DNA of 36,329 nt from Limisphaerales bacterium (GTDB lineage Bacteria; Verrucomicrobiota; Verrucomicrobiia; Limisphaerales; JAKEEH01): assembly GCA_022616725.1 (NCBI GenBank), contig JAKEEH010000280.1, positions 1 through 36,329 of the forward strand, given 5' to 3'. The notes beneath the pieces were generated by a model that worked only from the letters and a program-made list of their open reading frames with translations, did not search any database and had not been told where the DNA came from. The position numbers were made by a program, and so were the translations under genes. The first letter of the stretch is position 1, and each line of letters opens with the position of its first letter. This document shows positions 25,009-34,643 of the stretch, in pieces.

Positions 25009-27933
25009 ATGGAAACGAGTCTCGATTCGACTTCGGTCGCCCGATCACAATCCTCAAAGCGAGCCGCCGATCCGTTTGGGTTTGCTCAAAAGCGCCTGCC
25101 GTGGATTGTTGCGGGGGCATTTCTCGCTGTTTACGTAGTGACGCTCAGTCGGTGGGTTAGTTACCAGGGATTGCCCACGCTGGCTCGCTCTGCGGGTTGG
25201 GATTGGCATCTGGTTTACACTCAACCGCTGCACTTCCTGGTCCTGTTTCCGGTGCGCTGGCTTCCGGCCGAGTGGCAGGTGGTCGGGCTGAACTTGTTTT
25301 CCGCGCTCTGTTCGGTGTTGACCCTGGCGCTGCTGGCTCGATCCGTGGCCATCCTGCCCCACGACCGCACGCGCGATCAGCGCCAGTTGGAGCGCAATGA
25401 CTTCGCATTCCTGAGCATCCCCGGGGCCTGGCTGCCGCCGCTGTTTGCAGTTATGGTGTGCGGCTTGCAACTGACGTTTTGGGAGCACTCGATCCTGGCT
25501 TCGGGTGAATCGCTGGACTTGTTGATTTTCGCATACTGTATCCGCTGCCTGCTCGAACACCGGTTGGATCAGCGCAACTCCTGGCTTTATCGGATGGCTT
25601 TCCTGATCGGGATTTCGATGACGAGCAACTATGCGATGATCGCGGCGTTGCCCGGGTTCATCGCCGCGACCATCTGGATCAAAAAGCGAAGCTTCTTCAA
25701 GCTGCGGTTCCTGACAAACATGACGCTTCTTGGGCTGGCTGGTTTGCTGCTCTATTTGGTATTGCCCGCAATCAACACCGCTTCGCCGCTTAATCATCAA
25801 ACGTTCCTGGAAATCGTGCGCGTCAATCTGGGCTTCCAAAGGTCGGCGATCACGGGATTCCCGAGATACCTCATTTTGCTCGTGGGACTGACTTCGTTAT
25901 TTCCGATTCTTTTCATAGGAATCAAATGGCCCGATCAACTGGGCGATACCAGCGCTTTGGGAAATGTTGCTTCGATCCTGACGATGCACTTGATCCATGC
26001 GGTGTTCTTCATTGCCTGCCTTTACGTGGCATTCGACCCGCCATTTAGCCCGCGCAAACTTGGGATGGGTCAATCGATGCTGCCCTATTATTATCTGGGC
26101 GCGCTGAGCATCGGCTATTTCGCGGGTTATTTCATGCTGGTGTTTGGTCACATGGAGTTGCGGGCGTGGCATCGCCATCGTGCGCTGCGCACAGTGCTGA
26201 ACAAAGCTATCGTGGCCCTGGTTTGGGTCGCGGCGCTGGGGGTCCCGGCGGGCCTGGTCATCAAGAATCTTCCTGAAGTGCGCAAAACCAGCGGACCGTA
26301 CCTGGCGACGATGGCGAGTCAAGTGGCGGACGCTTTGCCCCAGCAGGGTTGTGTCGTACTGAGCGACGATCCCTACCGTTTATACATGGCTTATGAGGCG
26401 CTCAATCGCCGCGGCACACTGAGCAATTATGTGTTGGTTGACACCAGCTCACTATCGTTCCCGGCTTACCAGCGGCACTTGCGCAAGAAATATGGCGAGC
26501 GCTGGCCGGCGATATTGAATGATGTGCCGCTTGAACGATCGATCCACGCCGGCTCGTTGATCGATCTGATGCTGCGGATTTCGGGCACGACGCAGACTTA
26601 TTATTTGCAGCCGAGTTTTGGATATTATTTTGAATACTTTTTCCTGACGCCGCGCGGAATGGTTTACGAGATGAAACCGTATCCGGCGGGAGAACTAACC
26701 GGACCGAAGCTCTCGGCGGATACATTGAAAGAGAATGACGCTTTCTGGTCCACGTTCATTGCCCGGAATCTGAAGCCGTTGCGGCAGCCGAAAACGGAGC
26801 TTAAGCGAGGCAAGAAGGACCCAGGCGACCGCAACATGGTCACCTACGCCGCAGCCTCGATGTACTCTCGCGCTCTGACCTGGCTGGGAGTCGAGGCGCA
26901 GAAAGGCGGATATCTGGAGGAGGCTCGAAAATACTTTAATGCCGCGCTCGAACTGAATCCGGATAATGCGTCGGCCTTCATAAGTCTGGACTACAATACA
27001 CTGCTGCGTGAAGGGAAGCGGGAGAGCCCGAAATTTTCGGAAGGAGCGTTTCAACGCCTGGGTCTTTATGGCAATCGTTGGGAGACTGTCGTCGCCGTCA
27101 ACGGGCCTATTGATGATCCCGGCGCGTGCTATGGCCTGGCGGGGATGTTTGCGCGCGGCAAAAACTTCCGCCAAGCCGCGCAGCATCTGGCTCGCATCGT
27201 CGAACTGAATCCCGAAAACGTCGAAGTTCGGATTTGGTTGGCGGGCATGTACATTCAGGCCCGTTTCTTTGCCGGCAAAGCGTTGGAATTGGTGCAGCAG
27301 ATCCGGTCCGAGCCGAAGAAGACGCCTTTGACACAGCAGAATCAAATGGCGCTCACGCAAACTGAAGCCTGGGCGCACGTTTACCGGGGCGACGTGGCCA
27401 CGGCGGAGAAAATCCTCCAGGAAGCCCAGCAGAAGAATCCACAGGATGACACGCCCTTCTCGACGCTCACCGAAATCTATTTCCGCATCGAGCAGGAAGA
27501 TAAGGCGGTGGCATTGCTGGAGAAAGAACTCAGTCGCGATCCCGGGAGCGTCGCGGCGCTGGTCAACTATGCGGCAATCAAGATTAAACGGAAAGAATAT
27601 CAGACGGCTGTCGAACTGCTGGACAGGGCGCTAAAGAACAAACAAAACTCGGAAAATGCTTACGTTTTGATCAACAGGGCCATCGCCAACCTGAACCTGG
27701 GACGACTCGACGAAGCTCGGCGCGATTATGAGACTATAGCGCGCAACACGCCGAGCCCTCCTTACTCGGTCCATTTCGGGCTGGCGGAAATTGCGTGGCG
27801 AAAAAAAGACCGAAAAAACGCGCTCAAATACTACAATAACTACCTCAAGGTGGCGCCGGGAAATACCGCCGAGTACGAACAGGTCCAGCAGCGGATTAAG
27901 GCTCTCAAGAGTGGCGCGCCGATTGGCGCTTGA
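25009..27933 (+). CDS. DUF2723-like multi-TM protein with long C-terminal TPR domain
   Basis: N-terminal multi-TM region with FWEHSILASGESLDLLIFAYCIRCLL; C-terminal TPR units (EEARKYFNAALELNPDNASAFISL, QAAQHLARIVELNPENVEVRIWLA, KNALKYYNNYLKVAPGN). Confidence 0.78.
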   Translation: METSLDSTSVARSQSSKRAADPFGFAQKRLPWIVAGAFLAVYVVTLSRWVSYQGLPTLARSAGWDWHLVYTQPLHFLVLFPVRWLPAEWQVVGLNLFSALCSVLTLALLARSVAILPHDRTRDQRQLERNDFAFLSIPGAWLPPLFAVMVCGLQLTFWEHSILASGESLDLLIFAYCIRCLLEHRLDQRNSWLYRMAFLIGISMTSNYAMIAALPGFIAATIWIKKRSFFKLRFLTNMTLLGLAGLLLYLVLPAINTASPLNHQTFLEIVRVNLGFQRSAITGFPRYLILLVGLTSLFPILFIGIKWPDQLGDTSALGNVASILTMHLIHAVFFIACLYVAFDPPFSPRKLGMGQSMLPYYYLGALSIGYFAGYFMLVFGHMELRAWHRHRALRTVLNKAIVALVWVAALGVPAGLVIKNLPEVRKTSGPYLATMASQVADALPQQGCVVLSDDPYRLYMAYEALNRRGTLSNYVLVDTSSLSFPAYQRHLRKKYGERWPAILNDVPLERSIHAGSLIDLMLRISGTTQTYYLQPSFGYYFEYFFLTPRGMVYEMKPYPAGELTGPKLSADTLKENDAFWSTFIARNLKPLRQPKTELKRGKKDPGDRNMVTYAAASMYSRALTWLGVEAQKGGYLEEARKYFNAALELNPDNASAFISLDYNTLLREGKRESPKFSEGAFQRLGLYGNRWETVVAVNGPIDDPGACYGLAGMFARGKNFRQAAQHLARIVELNPENVEVRIWLAGMYIQARFFAGKALELVQQIRSEPKKTPLTQQNQMALTQTEAWAHVYRGDVATAEKILQEAQQKNPQDDTPFSTLTEIYFRIEQEDKAVALLEKELSRDPGSVAALVNYAAIKIKRKEYQTAVELLDRALKNKQNSENAYVLINRAIANLNLGRLDEARRDYETIARNTPSPPYSVHFGLAEIAWRKKDRKNALKYYNNYLKVAPGNTAEYEQVQQRIKALKSGAPIGA

Positions 27934-27987
27934 TGTCGGCCTTGGTTCACCAAGCCCTATAGCTGGATCGACTCACCCTGCGCCGGC

Positions 27988-28752
27988 ATGCCTCCACGCT
28001 TCTATCTGCCGCCCGAGAAATGGCAGGGCAACTCGTTGACCCTTGAGGCTCGCGAGGCGCATCACGCCGCAAACGTCCTGCGCCTTAAGCCCGGGGACCC
28101 GGTAATCGTACTCGACGGCGCCGGCACCGAGGTCTTGTGCGAGGTGACGCGGGTGCATCGGAAGCAAATTGACCTGACTGAAATCGATCGCGCGTCCCAG
28201 CTCAGGCCGTCCTTTGCTGTCACGCTGCTTCAGGCCATTGTGAAGGGAAAAACTATCGAAACCATCGTTCAAAAGGCCACCGAACTGGGTGTGTCGCGCA
28301 TTGTGCCGCTGCAGACCGAGCGTGTGGTCGCGCAACTCGATGATGAACGCGGCGAAGCACGCCAGGCAAAGTGGCAACTGACAGCCGTTGAAGCGATCAA
28401 GCAGTGCGGTTCCGCCTGGCTGCCGCGCATTGACCCGCCCGTTGCCCCGGCTGACTTCCTGAAACGCTCCGAGAAGTTCGACATTGCTCTTGTGGCCTCG
28501 TTGCAAGGCGATGGGCGGCACGCGCGCCATTGGTTCGAGGAGTACGCGAAGCGCGATCCACACCCGCCGCGCACCGCCTGCGTTTGGATCGGCCCGGAAG
28601 GCGACTTCACGGGTGATGAACTCGATGCCATTCGAGCTGGCGGTGCGCACCCAATCACGCTCGGACAACTCGTTTTGCGCGCCGATACCGCGGCCATCTT
28701 TAGCTTGTCCGTGATCCGGGCGGAGTTGGAATGGCGTCACGGGACTGAATGA
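27988..28752 (+). CDS. rsmE: 16S rRNA (uracil(1498)-N(3))-methyltransferase
   Basis: HHAANVLRLKPGDPVIVLDGAG, KGKTIETIVQKATELGVSRIVPLQTERV, WIGPEGDFTGDEL, ITLGQLVLRADTAAI. Confidence 0.95.
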   Translation: MPPRFYLPPEKWQGNSLTLEAREAHHAANVLRLKPGDPVIVLDGAGTEVLCEVTRVHRKQIDLTEIDRASQLRPSFAVTLLQAIVKGKTIETIVQKATELGVSRIVPLQTERVVAQLDDERGEARQAKWQLTAVEAIKQCGSAWLPRIDPPVAPADFLKRSEKFDIALVASLQGDGRHARHWFEEYAKRDPHPPRTACVWIGPEGDFTGDELDAIRAGGAHPITLGQLVLRADTAAIFSLSVIRAELEWRHGTE

Positions 28753-29776
28753 GCACTTTGAATGCGCGTCCGAGATGTTCCGGGTGCGTGAGCGTTTGAA
28801 ACTGGCGGACGCGGTCCGATGGCCAGTCCTCGATTTGGGCTGCGATTTCGGTGAGGAATTTCGACTGACTCGTGAAACGCTCAGTCTGCAACCCGGCCGA
28901 TTCGCCGGCGATTTGAATTTCTGTAAAGTTGACGTGGGCAGTGACGTCCTGCTGGCCGGGTCTGGCCAACAAGTCATTGGACATTCGATGCTCAAAATAT
29001 GCGCGGGCCGTTCCGTCGGCTCGCGCAGGGGAGAGAAATTCGTCAGCTTCGAACCCATAATCGAACGTAATCAGCTTGCCGCGAGCGAGTTGTCGCGCCG
29101 CAGTTCGCCACCACATCCGGGCGGCCGGACAGACCTCGATCTGGAAAGCCTCCGGTAGGACCGCTTCGATTTCACGTGGGATTTTCGGCGTGAGGGCGGG
29201 CTCCGCCGGGGCAGGCCGCCAGACGAATCGCCCTTCGTCGAAACCAACCTTCAGCTCGACCCACTGTTTCCCTCGCCATTGCAGGACGCAAAACGGGAAT
29301 GCATCTAAAAGCTCGTTGCAAAAAATCACGCCTTCAACAGGGCCAGGCAGGTGGTCGAAGCTGGCAAACCACTCCACCTGCCCGGCAAAAACCTCCAACC
29401 TCGCCCGCTGCCACTCGCGCCGCCTCTCGGACTCTTCAATAATCCAGTACTTGATAGACGCACGGCGATGGCTGGACGGCAGCCAGCCCAGGATGTCCCC
29501 CGCCAGGCGCCCGTCGTGGGCGCCCGCCTCGACAATTTGGGCCTGGTCCAGCCCCATTTCACACACCCACGCCGAGAACTGCCGCGCCAACAGCTCGCCA
29601 AACAGGGGTCCCGCACTAACGGAGGTGTAGAAGTCGCCGCGCCGGCCGACCACGCCGGGGTCGCCTTCGTAGTATCCAATTTTTGGACAGTAGAGGGCGA
29701 TCTCCATGAAGTGGGCGAAGGAAATGCTGCCACGAGCGAGAATTTCCTGCCGGAGCATCGCCTCAACGGGTTCCAT
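28700..29776 (-). CDS. SAM-dependent methyltransferase, MidA/NDUFAF7-like (DUF185)
   Basis: GSISFAHFMEIALYCPKIGYY, GRRGDFYTSVSAGPLFGELLARQF, IVEAGAHDGRLAGDIL, GVIFCNELLDAFPFCVLQW. Confidence 0.88.
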   Translation of the reverse strand: MEPVEAMLRQEILARGSISFAHFMEIALYCPKIGYYEGDPGVVGRRGDFYTSVSAGPLFGELLARQFSAWVCEMGLDQAQIVEAGAHDGRLAGDILGWLPSSHRRASIKYWIIEESERRREWQRARLEVFAGQVEWFASFDHLPGPVEGVIFCNELLDAFPFCVLQWRGKQWVELKVGFDEGRFVWRPAPAEPALTPKIPREIEAVLPEAFQIEVCPAARMWWRTAARQLARGKLITFDYGFEADEFLSPARADGTARAYFEHRMSNDLLARPGQQDVTAHVNFTEIQIAGESAGLQTERFTSQSKFLTEIAAQIEDWPSDRVRQFQTLTHPEHLGRAFKVLIQSRDAIPTPPGSRTS

Positions 29777-29831
29777 GATTTGCCCGGGGTGAGAGTCGCG
29801 GTATCACTTTTGCTGTTACGCGATTCGCTGT

Positions 29832-30929
29832 ATGGCTAAAATCGACGCTTTCTTCAATCTAATGTTTGAGCAGAACGCTTCGGATCTGCACCTCTCGACC
29901 GGCAATCCGCCCATTTTGCGCATCCGGGGCGAGTTGCAGCGCGTGGATTTTCCGCCCCTCGAGAACGACTCGCTCAAAGCAATGCTCTACGAGATCGCGC
30001 CCGAGTACAAGATCAAACTCTTCGAAGAAACGGGCGATGTCGATTTCGGATACGAAATCCCGAATGTGTCGCGCTTCCGGGCCAATTTTTTCAACCAAAA
30101 GAACGGCATCGCCGCGGTCTTTCGCCAGATCCCGAGCAAGGTCATTTCGTTCGAGGATTTCGAGAAATGGGAATCCCCATTGCCGCCGGTGCTGAAGAAA
30201 TTCGCAATGCTCCACAAGGGGCTTATCGTCGTCACGGGCCCCACCGGTTCCGGCAAATCGACGACGCTCGCGGCGATGGTTGATTACGCGAACAAGAATC
30301 GCCGGGACCATATAATTACCGTCGAGGACCCGATCGAGTTCGTACACGAAAGCAAGAACTGCCTGGTGAACCATCGGGAAGTGGGCGTGCACACGCAATC
30401 CTTTGCCGCGGCGTTGCGCGGCGCGTTGCGTGAAGACCCTGATGTCATTCTCGTCGGCGAAATGCGCGACCTGGAAACAATCGAACTCGCCATCACCGCC
30501 GCGAGCACGGGACATCTGGTGTTCGGCACGCTGCACACCCAGAGCGCCGCCAAGACGGTTGACCGTATCATCGACGTCTTCCCGTCCGATCAGCAGAATA
30601 AAATCCGCGCCACGCTTTCCGAATCGCTCAAAGGCGTCGTGGCGCAGAACCTGTTCAAGCGGGTGGATAAGAAGGGCCGTGTCGCCTCGCTCGAAGTCAT
30701 GGTATTCACGACCGCCGTGGCGAACCTGGTTCGCGAAGGCAAAACGCACCAACTGCCCGGCATGATCCAGGTGGGCAAGAAGCTGGGAAACCAGCCGCTG
30801 GACGACTCGATCATGGACCACCTGAAGATGAAACGGATTTCTCCCGAGGAGGCCTACGACAAATGCCTCGACAAGAAAAAATTCCGCGCGTTCCTCACCA
30901 CCCCGCCGCTGGACGACGACACCCAATGA
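29832..30929 (+). CDS. pilT: Type IV pilus retraction ATPase PilT
   Basis: ASDLHLSTGNPPILRIRGEL, GPTGSGKSTTLAAMVDYAN, VGEMRDLETIELAITAASTGHLVFGTLHT, AVANLVREGKTHQ (AIRNLIRE equivalent). Confidence 0.95.
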   Translation: MAKIDAFFNLMFEQNASDLHLSTGNPPILRIRGELQRVDFPPLENDSLKAMLYEIAPEYKIKLFEETGDVDFGYEIPNVSRFRANFFNQKNGIAAVFRQIPSKVISFEDFEKWESPLPPVLKKFAMLHKGLIVVTGPTGSGKSTTLAAMVDYANKNRRDHIITVEDPIEFVHESKNCLVNHREVGVHTQSFAAALRGALREDPDVILVGEMRDLETIELAITAASTGHLVFGTLHTQSAAKTVDRIIDVFPSDQQNKIRATLSESLKGVVAQNLFKRVDKKGRVASLEVMVFTTAVANLVREGKTHQLPGMIQVGKKLGNQPLDDSIMDHLKMKRISPEEAYDKCLDKKKFRAFLTTPPLDDDTQ

Positions 30930-30969
30930 TGATGTGGCATCGCGTCGAACCTCGAAATGAAGTCAAACT

Positions 30970-32169
30970 ATGCGCCGTAACGAGCTTGATTATATTCTGA
31001 GCACTTTGTTGGACTTCAACCCGGAGGTCTCCGACATTATCTTCACCGTGGACCGGCCGTTACAGGTCGAAGCCGCGGGACAACTGCTGCCGGTGCCAAT
31101 CACGCCGCCCATCGACCGCTTGACGCCGTTCCAGACGGAGATGATCGCGCTGAACATCATCGCGGGCAACCCCCGCCTGACCGAGGACTTGCAGAGGACC
31201 GGCTCCTGCGATTCCTCATATACGCTGGGTGACCGGGCCCGCTTCCGTATCAACATTTTCTCCCAGCGCGGCGCCTACTCGATCGTGCTGCGCAAATTGA
31301 ACGCCCAGATCCCGAGTATTCCGGATCTGAACCTGCCGGAGGTCATCAGCGAGGCCGCCAAAGAAAAGACAGGCCTGGTGCTGGTGACTGGCGCGACCGG
31401 CTCCGGCAAATCGACCACCCTCGCTTCGCTGATCGAAGAGATTAACGCTACCAAGCCGATTCACATCATTACGCTCGAGGACCCGGTTGAATTCATTTAC
31501 ACGCAGAAGATGGCAACGATCAACCAGCGCGAGCTGGGAGCGGACTTTGATACGTTCTCAAACGGCTTGCGCGCCGCGATGCGCCAGGCGCCGAAAGTGA
31601 TCCTCGTCGGTGAAATGCGCGACCGGGCCACGGTCGAGATCGCGTTGAGCGCGGCGGAAACAGGGCATCTCGTGTTCAGCACTTTGCACACGATCGACGC
31701 CGGGCAGACGATCAACCGTATTCTCGGCTTGTTCGAGACGGAGGAGCAGGAGCAGGTGCGCTATCGGCTGGCGGACACATTGCGTTGGGTCATCAGCCAA
31801 CGGCTGGCTCCAAAGGTCGGGGGAGGGCGTTTTCCGATCATCGAAATCATGGGGGCAAACCTCCGTACCAAGGAAAGCATCATGCAGGGGGAGAGCGAAG
31901 GCAAAAGCTTTTACGAAATCATCGACGCCAGCCAAACCTTCGGCTGGCGCACCTTCGACTACAGTTGCCTTGACTGTTATAAGCGGGGCATTATTACGGA
32001 GGAAACGGCGCTATTCTTCGCCAGCAAGCGCGGCACCGTGACCCGCGGAATCGACATGATCAAGAAAACGCGCGGTGAAACCACGTCAAACATCTCCGAT
32101 CTGCGCATGACCCCGCAGATGGACCGCCCCAAACCCCCGGCGATTCCGGTCTCGCTCAAACTCAAATAA
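30970..32169 (+). CDS. Second PilT/PilU-like type IV pilus ATPase
   Basis: GATGSGKSTTLASLIEEINA, LEDPVEFIY, VGEMRDRATVEIALSAAETGHLVFSTLHT; C-terminus diverges from the first copy. Confidence 0.92.
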   Translation: MRRNELDYILSTLLDFNPEVSDIIFTVDRPLQVEAAGQLLPVPITPPIDRLTPFQTEMIALNIIAGNPRLTEDLQRTGSCDSSYTLGDRARFRINIFSQRGAYSIVLRKLNAQIPSIPDLNLPEVISEAAKEKTGLVLVTGATGSGKSTTLASLIEEINATKPIHIITLEDPVEFIYTQKMATINQRELGADFDTFSNGLRAAMRQAPKVILVGEMRDRATVEIALSAAETGHLVFSTLHTIDAGQTINRILGLFETEEQEQVRYRLADTLRWVISQRLAPKVGGGRFPIIEIMGANLRTKESIMQGESEGKSFYEIIDASQTFGWRTFDYSCLDCYKRGIITEETALFFASKRGTVTRGIDMIKKTRGETTSNISDLRMTPQMDRPKPPAIPVSLKLK

Positions 32170-32172
32170 GCT

Positions 32173-32628
32173 ATGTCGGTCGAATTTGATTTTTTAACAC
32201 CCACGGACAAACCGGCGCTGCTCGGCTTGACGACCCCGGAGTTGCAGGACACAGCCAAGACGGCGCTGGACCAGCTCGGCTACAAGGTCCACACCGCCAT
32301 AAATCACGGTGAGTTTCTGCACAAATTCGCGCAGGTCCCCTACCAGGTGGTGATTCTCGAGGAAATGTTTTCAGCCACCGTCCTCGAGGAAAATGAAAGC
32401 CTGCTGACTATCCAACGCATGCCAATGAGCATGCGGCGGCACGCTGTGTTTATCCTGTTTGGATTCTCCCTTGCCACCTTCAATCCGCTGCAGGCTTTCC
32501 AACAAGGCGTGCACGCGGTGGTGAACCCGTCTGAGATGTTCCTGCTCATCCAGTTGATCCAAAAGGCCGTGGGCGATAACGACCTGTTTCTCCATACCTT
32601 CCGCGAGTCCCAGAAGCAGCTTGGTTAA
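32173..32628 (+). CDS. Degenerate receiver-like (pseudo-receiver) protein
   Basis: 151 aa; ALDQLGYKVHTAINHGEFLHKFAQVPYQVVILEEMF...VFILFGFS...GVHAVVNPSEMFLLIQLIQKAV has CheY-like periodicity but lacks the canonical Asp/Thr/Lys. Starts 3 bp after the ATPase stop. Confidence 0.5.
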   Translation: MSVEFDFLTPTDKPALLGLTTPELQDTAKTALDQLGYKVHTAINHGEFLHKFAQVPYQVVILEEMFSATVLEENESLLTIQRMPMSMRRHAVFILFGFSLATFNPLQAFQQGVHAVVNPSEMFLLIQLIQKAVGDNDLFLHTFRESQKQLG

Positions 32629-32692
32629 AAGGCCCCCGCCGGATGCCGCTCTGGCCGGTCGGGAGTGTATCGGAGTCGTCGAACGGGAAAAG

Positions 32693-33271
32693 CTATTGCC
32701 TTTTCTTTAACAGCGCTTTCGTTTCGGCCTGGAGTGTTTCAATCTCGGCCTTGATTTCGGCTTTGGCTTCGCCGGCCATTCTGTCAATAAAAAGAATTCC
32801 ATTAAGATGATCCACCTCGTGCTGCACCGCGCGCGCCAGCAGGCCTCCCGCCCTAAAATGGATGCGTTCGCCTTTGGCATTGAGGGCTTCGACTTCGACG
32901 GATTCAGGGCGTGTGATGTCCGCATAGATCTCCGGAAAGCTTAGGCAGCCTTCGGGACCCTTGGTGGGATCACCAAAAGGTGTGATTTTCGGGTTGATCA
33001 GCGCCAGGGGCATGTACTCCGCCACGTCCACGGCTTTGCCATCGACTTCCAGCCGGGAGGGCCGTTCCTTACTGGCGGCGCGGACGTCAATGACTGTCAA
33101 TTGCACGGCATGTCCGACCTGCTGGGCGGCGAGACCGATGCCGGCCGCGTCATACATAGTTTCGAACATGTCATCGATGAGCTTCTTGATCTCTGACGTC
33201 ATCTTTTCGATAGCGGCGCCCTTCTTGCGCAGGATTGGGTGGCCGTATTTGACAACGGGGAGGATCATCAA
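32693..33271 (-). CDS. def: Peptide deformylase
   Basis: GIGLAAQQVG, EGCLSFPEI, QHEVDHLNGILFIDRM. Confidence 0.97.
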   Translation of the reverse strand: MMILPVVKYGHPILRKKGAAIEKMTSEIKKLIDDMFETMYDAAGIGLAAQQVGHAVQLTVIDVRAASKERPSRLEVDGKAVDVAEYMPLALINPKITPFGDPTKGPEGCLSFPEIYADITRPESVEVEALNAKGERIHFRAGGLLARAVQHEVDHLNGILFIDRMAGEAKAEIKAEIETLQAETKALLKKRQ

Positions 33272-33312
33272 AGGGTTGATTCTTTGAAGGGTTGAAAGCT
33301 CCCTCTAAAGCT

Positions 33313-33442
33313 CCAAAAGCCAAACAACAAACACCAGGAAAACACCCAAGACCAAAGCTCAAGGAAACGCCGCGTCTCAAAACGGGCATCGAACATTGGG
33401 CGCAGAGCGAGGTTTCCCTGGTATTTGTGTTTTGGTTTTTGG
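33313..33442. repeat. Imperfect palindromic intergenic element (CA-rich left arm / GT-rich right arm)
   Basis: Left CCAAAAGCCAAACAACAAACACCAGGAAAAC versus reverse complement of right arm CCAAAAACCAAAACACAAATACCAGGGAAAC. Confidence 0.8.
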
Positions 33443-33452
33443 GTTATCTGTT

Positions 33453-34625
33453 TCATGCGTCCGATTCGGGCCAATTGCGGAGCATCTCCACCAGGTCGTC
33501 GATGCTGGGACTTTGGCCGCTGCGAACATAGAATCCGCTGGCAGCCGTGCCGAGCAAAACGCTCTCGGCGTGCTCAAAGCCAAGGCAGCGGCCCACACAA
33601 AAGCCTGCGTTAAAATGATCGCCTGCGCCGGTGGTGATCAGCGGCTTATCGACAAACGGGCCATCGACAAGTGTCACTTTCCCACTCGAGACTGCGAGGG
33701 CGTATTTCACCGGATGCACGACGAGCGTCGTGATCGGCACCTGCCGTTGGATGTCGCGGGCCAACATGCAGAGGCCGTCGCGCGTCCGCGATTTGGTGTT
33801 CAAACCGAGGACGTTGCCGATTTCATAGGCTTCCTTTTCGTTCACGCCGAGAATCACTTCGAAGTATCTTTCGAACGCGGCGATCAGGTTGAGAGCGCGC
33901 AGGATGTCTTTGGCGGTGCGTTTCTCCGGATCTGCGATGTCAAAAAATATTTTGCGGCGCGTCCCGATCGCCGGTGAGGCAATGTCCGTGCCCGGCGGCC
34001 TTGGCAACGCTGGGCAAAATTCCTGTAGCAGCGCGGCCCACAAGTCGCTCATGTGCGGGATCATCGTCCAGTTCACGAAACCCACGAGGTCGGCGGTGGA
34101 AAATTTTTCGATGAAGCGATCGCGGCCAAAACGCGCCTGGATATTTTGCCATGTGACCTCGTTAAGCTGTATGGATTTGACGAGCATCAGCTTCCCATCC
34201 TCGAATTCCAGTGCGTCGGTGTGGCCTGCTTCGGCGATGCTGTGAACTTCAGCGCGTCGCGCGAATTCGTTGAAGACCGGGTGCATGACCGGATAACCCA
34301 GAGCGCCCACATAGGTCACTTTTGTGCCGAGCCGCGCCAGCGCGTTGGCCATGATCGGCCCGTTTCCGCCGAGTTTCGTGCGCTGGTTGACCAGTTCGAT
34401 GTTGGTGCTCTTGCCGGCAGCGGCGCCAATGCGCTCGGCGAGCCGCGCAATCGTGGGCAGGCGTTGAAACGACTCCGCCGTTTCCCGCTTATCAACGGCA
34501 TGGATGATCTCGTCCACGAAACCATCGAGCCCGATAAAAGCTTTGAGGCGGCTGGCTGGTTCCACCAGGGTCAAAAGGCGCGCCGCGCAGTGCTCTCGAA
34601 ATTCTTCAAGTTCCATGAAAATCAA
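33453..34625 (-). CDS. PfkB family carbohydrate kinase
   Basis: GLDGFVDEII, LGGNGPIMANALARLGTKVTYVGALG, VDKPLITTGAGDHFNAGFCVGRCLG. Confidence 0.9.
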   Translation of the reverse strand: MIFMELEEFREHCAARLLTLVEPASRLKAFIGLDGFVDEIIHAVDKRETAESFQRLPTIARLAERIGAAAGKSTNIELVNQRTKLGGNGPIMANALARLGTKVTYVGALGYPVMHPVFNEFARRAEVHSIAEAGHTDALEFEDGKLMLVKSIQLNEVTWQNIQARFGRDRFIEKFSTADLVGFVNWTMIPHMSDLWAALLQEFCPALPRPPGTDIASPAIGTRRKIFFDIADPEKRTAKDILRALNLIAAFERYFEVILGVNEKEAYEIGNVLGLNTKSRTRDGLCMLARDIQRQVPITTLVVHPVKYALAVSSGKVTLVDGPFVDKPLITTGAGDHFNAGFCVGRCLGFEHAESVLLGTAASGFYVRSGQSPSIDDLVEMLRNWPESDA

Positions 34626-34643
34626 AGGCGGAATTGAGCGAGC

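Noticed and set aside
29859-30926. 355-aa minus-strand ORF
   Set aside because: Perfect antisense shadow of pilT; no domain signature.
29832-32169. Simple tandem duplication of pilT
   Set aside because: The two ATPases differ substantially, especially in the C-terminal region, consistent with functional PilT/PilU-like paralogs.
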